Source of the DNA: an uncultured Bacillota bacterium
Lineage (GTDB): Bacteria; Bacillota; Clostridia; Peptostreptococcales; Anaerovoracaceae
Direction of reading: 5' to 3'
NCBI GenBank assembly: GCA_946629205.1
Contig: CAMOXP010000007.1
Coordinates: 1 to 18,279, forward strand
Length of the DNA stretch: 18,279 bases
This document shows, piece by piece, positions 1 through 6,561 of the stretch. The translations under genes were made by a program, and so were the position numbers. Positions within the stretch are counted from its first letter, which is position 1, and each line of letters opens with the position of its first letter. Below the pieces are notes generated by a model that was not told the origin of the DNA, made no database searches, and saw only the letters and a program-made list of their open reading frames with translations.

Positions 1-35
1 TCGCCCGAATATCCATGCGTCTTTCGTTTCCGCCG

Positions 36-68
36 AATGTGTCAAAAGAACCGTCCCTTTGACACATT
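36..68. repeat. REP-like palindrome, possible rightward terminator
   Basis: The arms AATGTGTCAAA (36-46) and TTTGACACATT (58-68) are a perfect 11-bp inverted repeat around an 11-base asymmetric loop, AGAACCGTCCC. On the plus strand the stem runs into five Ts (67-71), so it could act as a factor-independent terminator for a transcript arriving from the left. Read on the minus strand, after the transpeptidase stop codon, there is no U-run, so it is a poorer terminator for that gene. The loop plus arm (minus strand GGGACGGTTCTTTTGACAC) resembles palindromes I recall as dispersed in clostridial genomes, sometimes near IS200-like REP-associated transposases. That link is from memory and is unverified. 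No second copy and no transposase is in this window. Confidence 0.6.
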
Positions 69-69
69 T

Positions 70-1485
70 TTAGTTGTGGACGATGACGATGGTTCCGACG
101 CTGATGAGGTCGTAGAGTTCACCGGCTTTGGCTGGCGGGAGGTTGACGCAGCCGTGGCTGCCGCTGTATTTGTAGATGTCTCCGCCGAAGTTGGATCTCC
201 AGGTGGCGTCGTGGAGTCCGTATCCATTACCGAGGAAACACATCCAGTAGCTGACGAAGCTTTCGTAGTGGGTCTTGCTCTTCTTCGGGCCGCCGCCGAC
301 AAGCTTGATGTTCCGTGCTTTGTTGTTGATGGAGAAGATGCCGGTCGGCGTACTGTGGCCTGCTGCTACGCAGCCGGACACGCAGTCGCTTTCAAATTTC
401 TTTTTGCCTTTTTCGAAGTAGACGACGTGCTGTTTCGACAGGTCTACGTCGATGTAGGTGTTTCCAAGATCGAGAGTCTTGGAGTATTCGCCGTTTCCTT
501 CCTGGGAGAAGACCGGCGGGCGGCTCACGTCTTCGTGGGAATTGATATTTTTCTTAAGCTTTTTCGCTTCAGCTTCTTCATCGATGATCCATCCGTAGCT
601 GCCGCCGTTGACAGTGAATGTCTTTCCGGTAAGGGAAGTGAATTTGTGCTCGCCGCCAACGATGTCATATTCTTTTTTCAGTTCCTTTACAAAATCTTTG
701 ACCTTGTCCTTATCGGCTTCGCCGGACAGGTCGTCTTTCATGAGCCCATAGAGTTCTTTCACCGAGAGGGTGAAGGTATCCTTGCCCAGTTCATAGGTGA
801 TTTTCTGGTTCAGGTAATCCCGGCAGAATTTTTGGAACTTGAGAAGCTGAGGATCATCGCTCTTGACCTTAGGCATGGACCTGTAGGCGTTTTCATCGAA
901 TTCGAATCGCGACATGTTCATGGTGATCGCATGGAGAATATCAGCCAGATAGGCGTCTTCGTCGGTTTTGTTTCCGTAGACTTCAGGAATGATCGGGAAG
1001 GTCGGATCGTCCATATCGACATAGGCGTCTTGTGTTTCTACGATCGTGCCATGGTCAAGGAACTTGGAATTCTTCACACGGTCAGCAAAGTCATCGCCGC
1101 AGTCTTTGATATTCATGGCAATCTGCATATTGATAGGAATGTGTAGGTAGTGTCCGAGAGCCGACGCGATCCGATGATCCTTTTTAAGATTCTTCAGTTG
1201 ATCTTCAATATCATAGGTGCAGTCAAAATCCGTATAGTCCTCAAGCGTCTCGCCAAGTTTACCTACGACCTGCAGGTGTTTCGCGTTCTGCGCCTCTGTA
1301 AGAACTTTGGCTGCCTCTTCGTAACTCATGCCGGAGACATCCACTCCGTTGACCGAAATGTTGTCCGGCAGTCTGTCAGCTGAGCTGTCTTCAGAACGTG
1401 TGTATGCTGCTGTAGCGACGCTGGCTGCTGCAACAAGGAATACCAGAGCAGCAACGATAATAATCAATACTCTTTTCATAATCAT
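70..1485 (-). CDS. L,D-transpeptidase (YkuD) with VanW-like peptidoglycan-binding repeats
   Basis: This is a membrane-anchored cell-wall enzyme expected to make 3-3 peptide cross-links or attach proteins to peptidoglycan outside the membrane. The 471-residue product starts with basic residues and a hydrophobic segment (about 5-27), fitting an uncleaved signal anchor or signal peptide. Residues about 44-340 look like two PG_binding_4 (VanW-like) modules; the first opens with NGVDVSGMSYEEA at 46-58. Residues about 343-471 form the YkuD domain, with His425 in GLHDATW and the catalytic SHGCVN motif with Cys446. The start ATG at 1485 lies two codons before a second ATG at 1479, giving MIMKRV. Neither has a strong Shine-Dalgarno (only TGAGA upstream), so the start is uncertain by two residues. 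The gene is transcribed away from dnaE. Its upstream region carries three 11-bp direct repeats. Family assignment is firm; the exact wall substrate is not knowable from sequence. Confidence 0.93.
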   Translation of the reverse strand: MIMKRVLIIIVAALVFLVAAASVATAAYTRSEDSSADRLPDNISVNGVDVSGMSYEEAAKVLTEAQNAKHLQVVGKLGETLEDYTDFDCTYDIEDQLKNLKKDHRIASALGHYLHIPINMQIAMNIKDCGDDFADRVKNSKFLDHGTIVETQDAYVDMDDPTFPIIPEVYGNKTDEDAYLADILHAITMNMSRFEFDENAYRSMPKVKSDDPQLLKFQKFCRDYLNQKITYELGKDTFTLSVKELYGLMKDDLSGEADKDKVKDFVKELKKEYDIVGGEHKFTSLTGKTFTVNGGSYGWIIDEEAEAKKLKKNINSHEDVSRPPVFSQEGNGEYSKTLDLGNTYIDVDLSKQHVVYFEKGKKKFESDCVSGCVAAGHSTPTGIFSINNKARNIKLVGGGPKKSKTHYESFVSYWMCFLGNGYGLHDATWRSNFGGDIYKYSGSHGCVNLPPAKAGELYDLISVGTIVIVHN

Positions 1486-1509
1486 CTATCTCAAAAAAAC
1501 TTTCTAACC

Positions 1510-1539
1510 ATTATCAATTACGTATCAATTACGTATCTA
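1510..1539 (-). promoter_or_regulatory. Candidate promoter of the L,D-transpeptidase gene
   Basis: On the minus strand GATAAT (1510-1515) matches five of six -10 bases, and TAGATA (1534-1539) matches four of six -35 bases with an 18-base spacer. Transcription would begin near 1503, leaving a leader of under 20 bases. The promoter is buried in the direct-repeat array, so a factor bound there would directly affect RNA polymerase. Confidence 0.4.
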
Positions 1540-1552
1540 TTACGTATCTATC
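1512..1552. repeat. 11-bp direct repeat array, possible response-regulator site
   Basis: TATCAATTACG occurs at 1512-1522 and 1523-1533, then TATCTATTACG at 1534-1544 and a partial unit at 1545-1552. Read on the minus strand, toward the transpeptidase gene, this gives three CGTAAT hexamers (1517-1522, 1528-1533, 1539-1544) separated by exactly five bases. Direct hexamers at 11-base period are the usual target of OmpR/PhoB-family response regulators. The WalR consensus of Bacillota is TGTWAH-N5-TGTWAH, from which each copy differs at the first base. The repeat is observed; the regulator is inferred. Confidence 0.65.
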
Positions 1553-1580
1553 CCAAAAGTATACGGTGATATATCTGATG

Positions 1581-1599
1581 ATGCAACAACAGGTTGCAT
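1581..1599. repeat. Inverted repeat in the ldt-dnaE divergent region
   Basis: ATGCAAC (1581-1587) and GTTGCAT (1593-1599) form a perfect 7-bp inverted repeat around AACAG. It lies about 60 bases upstream of the dnaE -10 and 42 bases beyond the -35 candidate of the divergent gene, with no U-run. It could be an operator serving either direction, or chance; nothing in the sequence settles it. Confidence 0.35.
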
Positions 1600-1652
1600 G
1601 CTGATTTGCAATAAATACAGTATATTTCAATCCGAGGGAAAAATAAAGTGAA

Positions 1653-1678
1653 AATGTGGTATAATGAAAAACCACATT
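1653..1678 (+). promoter_or_regulatory. dnaE-pfkA promoter (extended -10) inside an 8-bp inverted repeat
   Basis: TATAAT at 1660-1665 is a perfect -10 box, preceded by TGG (1657-1659), the TGn extension that lets sigma-A promoters work without a good -35. The -35 position (about 1637-1642, GGAAAA) is poor. The -10 is embedded in an inverted repeat, AATGTGGT (1653-1660) and ACCACATT (1671-1678), 10 bases apart. The right arm covers the predicted start site near 1671-1673. A dimeric repressor bound to this palindrome would block initiation; alternatively the symmetry is a chance property of the promoter. Confidence 0.65.
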
Positions 1679-1682
1679 GACA

Positions 1683-1731
1683 AAAGGAGGTAGTTTTAAT
1701 TGCGATCACCTTCGGTGATCTAAATCTCCCC
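1683..1731 (+). promoter_or_regulatory. dnaE leader: displaced Shine-Dalgarno, 7-codon ORF and hairpin
   Basis: A near-perfect Shine-Dalgarno AAAGGAGG sits at 1683-1690, but the dnaE ATG is at 1732, 41 bases further on, with no usable site closer. Nine bases after the Shine-Dalgarno is TTG (1700) opening a 7-codon frame (MRSPSVI) that stops at 1721-1723, eight bases before dnaE. The same stretch folds into a perfect 7-bp stem, GATCACC (1704-1710) and GGTGATC (1714-1720), with a TTC loop. A third option is an ATT start at 1699 in the dnaE frame, adding 11 residues. The geometry suggests a translated leader coupled to dnaE, or a non-standard start. Confidence 0.55.
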
Positions 1732-4700
1732 ATGGCTTTTACTCATTTGCATGTACACACTGAATACAGCCTGCTCGACGGCGCGTCCAGGATCAATACA
1801 CTGGTTGCCCGGGCAAAGGAACTCGGCATGGACTCCCTGGCCATCACGGACCACGGGGTCATGTTTGGCGTGATCGAATTTTACCGCGCATGCAAGGCGG
1901 AAGGAATCAAGCCGATCATCGGCTGCGAGGTCTACGCCGCGGCCAGGACCAGATTCGACAAGGATCCCGAAAAGGACAAAGTCATGAGCCATCTGATCCT
2001 GCTTGCTGAGAACAACGCCGGATACAAAAATCTCATGAAAATCGTTTCCGAAGGTTTCCGGAACGGATTCTACTATAAACCGAGGATCGATAGGGAAGTA
2101 TTGCGTCAGTACAGTGAGGGCATTATAGCCACATCCGCATGTCTTGCCGGAGCAGTACAGCGGAATCTGCTCAACGGAGATTATGCAAGTGCCAAGGAAG
2201 AAGCGCTGGAAATGCTGGAAATTTTCGGCGAGGGGAACTATTTCCTGGAACTGCAGGATCAGGGACTCGAAGAGGAAGCGAGGATTTTGCCTGATATGAA
2301 ACGGCTCCATGAGGAGACGGGCATCCCGTTCATCGCCACCAACGACGTCCATTACGTGAACCGGGAGGACGCGCAGGCGCAGGATGTGCTCATGTGCATC
2401 CAGACGGCTACGACTATAGACGAAGAAAACAGAATGCGTTTCGCCAACGACCAGTTCTATCTGAAGTCCGAGGAGGAAATGCGCAAGATCTTTTCCAATA
2501 CACCGGAGGCTATCGACAATACAGCGAAGATCGCAGAACGCTGCAATGTGGAGTTCACATTCGGCGAGCTGCATCTGCCGGAATTCACGGCACCGGACGG
2601 TTTAGATAATAAGACTTACCTGCGCATGCTTTGCCAGAAGGGACTGGAGGAGCGTTATCCCCAGGACTGGCAGACCCATCAGGAACGCCTGGACTACGAA
2701 CTGGAGACCATCGAGAACATGGGGTACGTGGAGTACTTCCTGATCGTCTGGGATTTCATCAACTACGCCAAAAGCAAAGGCATCGTGGTCGGTCCGGGCA
2801 GAGGTTCGGCGGCAGGTTCCATCGTAGCATACACGCTGCGGATCACTGATGTGGATCCGCTCAAGTACGGGCTGATTTTCGAACGGTTCCTGAATCCGGA
2901 GCGCGTCAGCATGCCGGATATCGACATTGACTTCTGCTATGAACGGCGCGGTGAGGTCATCGACTACGTCACGGAGAAATACGGCAAAGACAACGTGTCC
3001 CAGATCATCACCTTCGGTACGATGAAGGCCAAACAGGCAGTTCGGGATGTCGGCCGCGTGCTCAATGTCAGCTATCAGGATACGGACGCCATTGCAAAAG
3101 CAATCCCGTTCGCTTTGAAGATGACGATCGATAAAGCGCTGCAGACCAGCCCGGATTTCAAGAAGATGTACGACGAGGATGAGACGACCCATCAGGTGGT
3201 GGATATGGCAAGGGCCATTGAAGGCATGCCGCGTCACGCTTCCACCCACGCCGCGGGCGTAGTGATCTCCAGACTGCCGCTGGATGAGTATGTGCCGCTG
3301 TACCGGACGGACAAAGGCCTTTCGACCCAGTTCAACATGACCACCATAGAAGAACTGGGACTTCTGAAAATGGATTTCCTGGGGCTGCGGAATCTGACGA
3401 TCATCCGGGACGCTCTGGAGATGATCAAAGAAAACCACGGCGTCGATATCGACTTCGCGTCCATGGAATACGATGATCCGGCAGTGTATGAGACCATTTC
3501 AAAGGGCAACACTCAGGGCATCTTCCAGCTGGAAAGCGGCGGGATGACATCCTTTATGAAAAATCTGAAGCCGGACTGCTTCGAGGATATCGTGGCGGGC
3601 ATCGCTCTGTACCGGCCTGGCCCAATGGCTTCGATTCCGACATATATCGACAACAAGAAGAATCCGGGACATGTGCAGTATGTGCACGAGTCCCTGCAGC
3701 CGATTCTTGGCGTCACCTACGGATGCATGGTCTACCAGGAACAGGTCATGCAGATCGTGCGGGATCTGGGAGGCTATTCCTACGGACGGTCTGACCTGGT
3801 GCGGCGCGCCATGTCCAAGAAGAAGATGGACGTCATGCTCCAGGAGAAGGAGTATTTCATCAACGGCAAGACCGACGATGCCGGAAACATCGAGATCGCA
3901 GGCTGCGTGCGGAACGGCGTTCCGCGGCAGGCAGCAGAAGAGATCTTCAATCAGATGATCTCCTTCGCGGAGTACGCGTTCAACAAATCCCATGCGGCGG
4001 CTTACGCCGTGCTGGCGTATGAGACTGCTTATCTGAAGACCCACTATCCTGTGGAATTCATGGCGGCCCTGATGACATCGGTCATGGGTGACACCAAATC
4101 CATGTCTTTGTATATCAGAAACTGCAAGGACATGGGCATCGATGTTCTGCCGCCTGATATCAATGAAAGCGGCAAAAAGTTCACGGTGGTCTATGATCCG
4201 TCGGATACGAAGCGGGAGCATGGGAGCATCCGCTTCGGGCTTCTTGGAATCAAGAACATGGGCGAGGGCCCGTCAGAAGCCATCATCGAAGCACGGGAGC
4301 AGAAGGGGAAGCCGAACGATATCTTCCGGTTCATCGAGAATCTGGACATCCACCGCATCAACAAGAAGGCAGTTGAAAGTCTGATCAAATCGGGCGCATT
4401 GGACTGCCTGAGCCCAAACAGGGCTGCTCATTTCGGGATCTATGAATCTCTGATCGACGCAGCGCAGCGCGCGGCGAAGAACAACATCGACGGGCAGCTG
4501 ACTCTGTTCCAGACGAATGCTGACACGCTGGATAAATCTGTGAGCAAAAGGCTGCCGGACGTAAAGAATTTCCCGCCGGATGAACTGCTGGCACAGGAAA
4601 AGGAAGTCTTAGGCGTCTATCTGACGGCCCATCCGCTAGATGAGTACGCAGATGTGATCGAGCGGAGCGTAACCGTTACGAGCGGTGATCTGGCTGAGGT

Positions 4701-5355
4701 GCTGGCCAATGAGGAGGAAGGCTATACCGGGAGCATCACGGACGGGATGAAAGCCGTGATGGCAGGGATCATCACCGGCAAGAAGACACTGATCACCAGA
4801 AACGGCAAGATGATGGCTTTCGTGGATATGGAGGACATGCTCGGTGCTGTCGAGGTCGTTGTGTTCCCCAATGTCTATGAACTCTGCAGCTCGCTGATCG
4901 AAGAAGATAAGATCGTCGCCGTCAGCGGCAAGATCAATTTCAAGGAAGGTGAGATGCCAAAGCTTTTGGCGGACGGCATCATCGATATAAGGGACGCTGC
5001 GCAGCAGGCGCCGCAGCAGGTGAACGTTCCTCATCAGGTCGGAGATTCACTGCCTCAACAGCAGCCATCTCATCCGGCGGCACAGCAGCCAGCGCATCCG
5101 CAGGCGCAGCCGGATGGACTCGTCAAGATCCGCTTGCCTGAGGGCGACGGGATCCACAATATCGACGCGCAGAACGAGCGGATTCTGGATGCTGTGAGCC
5201 GCGTTATGAAGAAATATCCGGGAAGGTATCAGGCGATCATTTACTACCCGCAGGGCGGAAGCCGGAGAACCGGCGACAGATTGTGGGTAACGCCGTGTGA
5301 TGCTTTTGCGAGAGAAATAGAAGAAATCGTAGGAAAGGGAAATTATAAATCATGA
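1732..5355 (+). CDS. dnaE: DNA polymerase III subunit alpha (DnaE)
   Basis: This is the catalytic subunit of a bacterial replicase, adding dNTPs at the replication fork. The 1207-residue product has an N-terminal PHP domain (THLHVHT at 4-10) and the C-family polymerase palm, with PDIDIDF giving catalytic Asp396 and Asp398 and KMDFLGL giving Asp548. These match E. coli D401, D403 and D555. The fingers, a helix-hairpin-helix segment (about 830-885) and an OB fold (about 1005-1080) follow. QLTLF at 922-926 is a textbook sliding-clamp-binding motif where E. coli has QADMF. Residues about 1088-1129 are a Pro/Gln-rich linker before a small C-terminal domain. There is no proofreading exonuclease insertion, so it is DnaE, not PolC. 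The ATG fits the usual family start although its Shine-Dalgarno is 41 bases away. The stop overlaps pfkA by four bases. Whether the organism also has PolC cannot be seen here. Confidence 0.97.
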   Translation: MAFTHLHVHTEYSLLDGASRINTLVARAKELGMDSLAITDHGVMFGVIEFYRACKAEGIKPIIGCEVYAAARTRFDKDPEKDKVMSHLILLAENNAGYKNLMKIVSEGFRNGFYYKPRIDREVLRQYSEGIIATSACLAGAVQRNLLNGDYASAKEEALEMLEIFGEGNYFLELQDQGLEEEARILPDMKRLHEETGIPFIATNDVHYVNREDAQAQDVLMCIQTATTIDEENRMRFANDQFYLKSEEEMRKIFSNTPEAIDNTAKIAERCNVEFTFGELHLPEFTAPDGLDNKTYLRMLCQKGLEERYPQDWQTHQERLDYELETIENMGYVEYFLIVWDFINYAKSKGIVVGPGRGSAAGSIVAYTLRITDVDPLKYGLIFERFLNPERVSMPDIDIDFCYERRGEVIDYVTEKYGKDNVSQIITFGTMKAKQAVRDVGRVLNVSYQDTDAIAKAIPFALKMTIDKALQTSPDFKKMYDEDETTHQVVDMARAIEGMPRHASTHAAGVVISRLPLDEYVPLYRTDKGLSTQFNMTTIEELGLLKMDFLGLRNLTIIRDALEMIKENHGVDIDFASMEYDDPAVYETISKGNTQGIFQLESGGMTSFMKNLKPDCFEDIVAGIALYRPGPMASIPTYIDNKKNPGHVQYVHESLQPILGVTYGCMVYQEQVMQIVRDLGGYSYGRSDLVRRAMSKKKMDVMLQEKEYFINGKTDDAGNIEIAGCVRNGVPRQAAEEIFNQMISFAEYAFNKSHAAAYAVLAYETAYLKTHYPVEFMAALMTSVMGDTKSMSLYIRNCKDMGIDVLPPDINESGKKFTVVYDPSDTKREHGSIRFGLLGIKNMGEGPSEAIIEAREQKGKPNDIFRFIENLDIHRINKKAVESLIKSGALDCLSPNRAAHFGIYESLIDAAQRAAKNNIDGQLTLFQTNADTLDKSVSKRLPDVKNFPPDELLAQEKEVLGVYLTAHPLDEYADVIERSVTVTSGDLAEVLANEEEGYTGSITDGMKAVMAGIITGKKTLITRNGKMMAFVDMEDMLGAVEVVVFPNVYELCSSLIEEDKIVAVSGKINFKEGEMPKLLADGIIDIRDAAQQAPQQVNVPHQVGDSLPQQQPSHPAAQQPAHPQAQPDGLVKIRLPEGDGIHNIDAQNERILDAVSRVMKKYPGRYQAIIYYPQGGSRRTGDRLWVTPCDAFAREIEEIVGKGNYKS

Positions 5356-6320
5356 AAAAAATTGGTGTACTTACAAGCGGCGGAGACGCGCCGGGAATGA
5401 ATGCAGCAGTCAGAGCCGCAGTCAGATGCGGCATTGACAAAGATATGGAAGTATACGGCATCAAGAGAGGTTATGAAGGTCTCCTTGACGGTGAGATCAC
5501 GAAGATGGAATGGCATTCTGTAGGAGATATCCTGCAGAGGGGAGGAACGATCCTCAGGACGGCCCGCAGCCCCAGATTCCACGAAGCAAACTGGGTCGAT
5601 CACGCCGCACGTATTCTGGATGCATTTGGCATAGAGGGTGTGGTCATCATCGGCGGTGACGGTTCTTTCCGCGGCGGCGTGGAGCTGGCGAAGAGGGGCA
5701 TCAAAGTGATGGGTGTTCCGGGCACTATCGACAACGATCTTGGATATACAGATTATACGATCGGTTTCGATACGGCTGTGAATACGATCCTCGGACTGAT
5801 CACGAACATCAGAGACACATCTTCATCCCATGAGCGGTCAACGATCATCGAAGTTATGGGCAGACATTGCGGAGACCTGGCCCTCCATTCCGGTATTGCC
5901 GGCGGTGCGGATGTGATCCTGGTACCGGAGGTGGAATGTGACATCAACGAAATCTGCCGGAGAGTTCTCGAAGGGCAGGCGACAGGCAAGGGGCACAGCC
6001 TGATCGTCATGGCGGAAGGCTTCGACATGGATTCTTCCGAGCTTGCCAAAACGCTGGAAGAAATGACCGGCCGGGAAGCGCGCACAGTCGTTCCGGGATA
6101 CATTCAGAGGGGCGGCAGTCCGACCGAAAAAGACAGGCTTATAGCGACAATGACCGCAGCGAAAGCAGTCGATCTTCTGTATGATGACGAAGACAGCAAG
6201 GCCGTAGGCGTTTTCAACGGTAAGGTTGTCGCAATGGACCTGCAGGAGGCGCTCGAAGTCAAAGGTGAATTCAACAGAGATCTGTACGATTTGGCCAATG
6301 TGCTGGGCAAAGGCAGATAA
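5352..6320 (+). CDS. pfkA: ATP-dependent 6-phosphofructokinase
   Basis: This enzyme phosphorylates fructose 6-phosphate to fructose 1,6-bisphosphate, the committed step of glycolysis in the cytosol. The 322-residue length is typical of the short bacterial PfkA, a homotetramer. The ATP-binding loop is GGDAPG (10-15). GGDGS places Asp103 and Gly104 at E. coli numbering, and PGTIDND places Gly124 and the catalytic base Asp127. Gly at both 104 and 124 indicates ATP rather than pyrophosphate as donor. MGRHCGD and YIQRGGSPT, further substrate-site motifs, are intact. The ATG overlaps the dnaE stop (ATGA), with AGGAAAGGG (5331-5339) as ribosome binding site, so the two genes are translationally coupled and share the dnaE promoter. 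The dnaE-pfkA pairing is also seen in other Bacillota, although in Bacillus accDA intervene. Confidence 0.97.
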   Translation: MKKIGVLTSGGDAPGMNAAVRAAVRCGIDKDMEVYGIKRGYEGLLDGEITKMEWHSVGDILQRGGTILRTARSPRFHEANWVDHAARILDAFGIEGVVIIGGDGSFRGGVELAKRGIKVMGVPGTIDNDLGYTDYTIGFDTAVNTILGLITNIRDTSSSHERSTIIEVMGRHCGDLALHSGIAGGADVILVPEVECDINEICRRVLEGQATGKGHSLIVMAEGFDMDSSELAKTLEEMTGREARTVVPGYIQRGGSPTEKDRLIATMTAAKAVDLLYDDEDSKAVGVFNGKVVAMDLQEALEVKGEFNRDLYDLANVLGKGR

Positions 6321-6332
6321 TTGTGGTAAAAT
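6304..6332 (+). promoter_or_regulatory. Candidate promoter after pfkA
   Basis: TGGGCA (6304-6309, four of six -35 bases) is followed after 17 bases by TAAAAT (6327-6332, five of six), with a TG extension at 6324-6325. It overlaps the pfkA stop codon and would start transcription near 6339, about 55 bases before the small membrane protein gene. The eleven bases TGTGGTAAAAT differ from the dnaE -10 region TGTGGTATAAT at one position. No terminator hairpin separates pfkA from this site, so read-through from dnaE remains possible. Confidence 0.5.
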
Positions 6333-6393
6333 TACAAAGACTTTAGTTATTGTACATTTTCCCTAACGTACCCGATAAGGAGAATGGACGGAA

Positions 6394-6546
6394 ATGATCA
6401 AAAAATTAAACAGCTTTTTGAGAGTGCTCTTTGTTGTGTTCGGAGCTTTTTACCTGTTCACGGAGCTTTTGCCTGATAAGGTGCTTCAGGATCATAAGGA
6501 TCACAAGGAGGGCTTTGACAATGAAGAGTTTGATGATATTTGGTAA
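6394..6546 (+). CDS. Small single-pass membrane protein, 50 residues, unknown function
   Basis: An open frame of 50 codons starts at ATG 6394 with AAGGAG at 6377-6382 (11-base spacing) and ends TAA at 6544. The protein has a short basic start (MIKKLNSFLR), one hydrophobic segment (about 8-26, VLFVVFGAFYLFTELL core), then a charged tail with alternating His/Asp/Lys (QDHKDHKEG) and an acidic end with a final Trp (FDDIW). By the positive-inside rule the tail would face outward. It is 15 bases upstream of the DUF308 gene, which has its own ribosome binding site, so the two are probably co-expressed and may act together. I do not recognise a family. A competing ATG at 6383 in another frame gives a 30-codon peptide that abuts the Shine-Dalgarno and is less likely. 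Confidence 0.68.
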   Translation: MIKKLNSFLRVLFVVFGAFYLFTELLPDKVLQDHKDHKEGFDNEEFDDIW

Positions 6547-6561
6547 ATAGAGGAGTTTTGA

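Noticed and set aside
1..35. Left edge before the palindrome
   Set aside because: No recognisable feature can be supported in 35 bases.
37..1146. Plus-strand open frame of 369 codons opposite the transpeptidase gene
   Set aside because: It starts inside the REP-like palindrome, has no ribosome binding site and encodes no recognisable domain, while the minus frame holds an intact YkuD enzyme with its catalytic motif.
1677..1682. TTGACA as a -35 box
   Set aside because: It lies downstream of the good extended -10, and no -10 occurs 16-18 bases after it; the position falls in the dnaE leader.
2602..3438. Minus-strand open frames opposite dnaE (also 1720-2574 and 3499-4221)
   Set aside because: All lie opposite conserved polymerase motifs and show no plausible protein features; they are shadows of a GC-biased gene.
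6351..6373. GTAC...GTAC inverted repeat after pfkA as a terminator
   Set aside because: Only four base pairs with a long loop and no following T-run.
6383..6475. Alternative 30-codon peptide from ATG 6383
   Set aside because: Its ATG directly abuts the AAGGAG site, leaving no spacing, and the peptide has no features; the 6394 frame is better.
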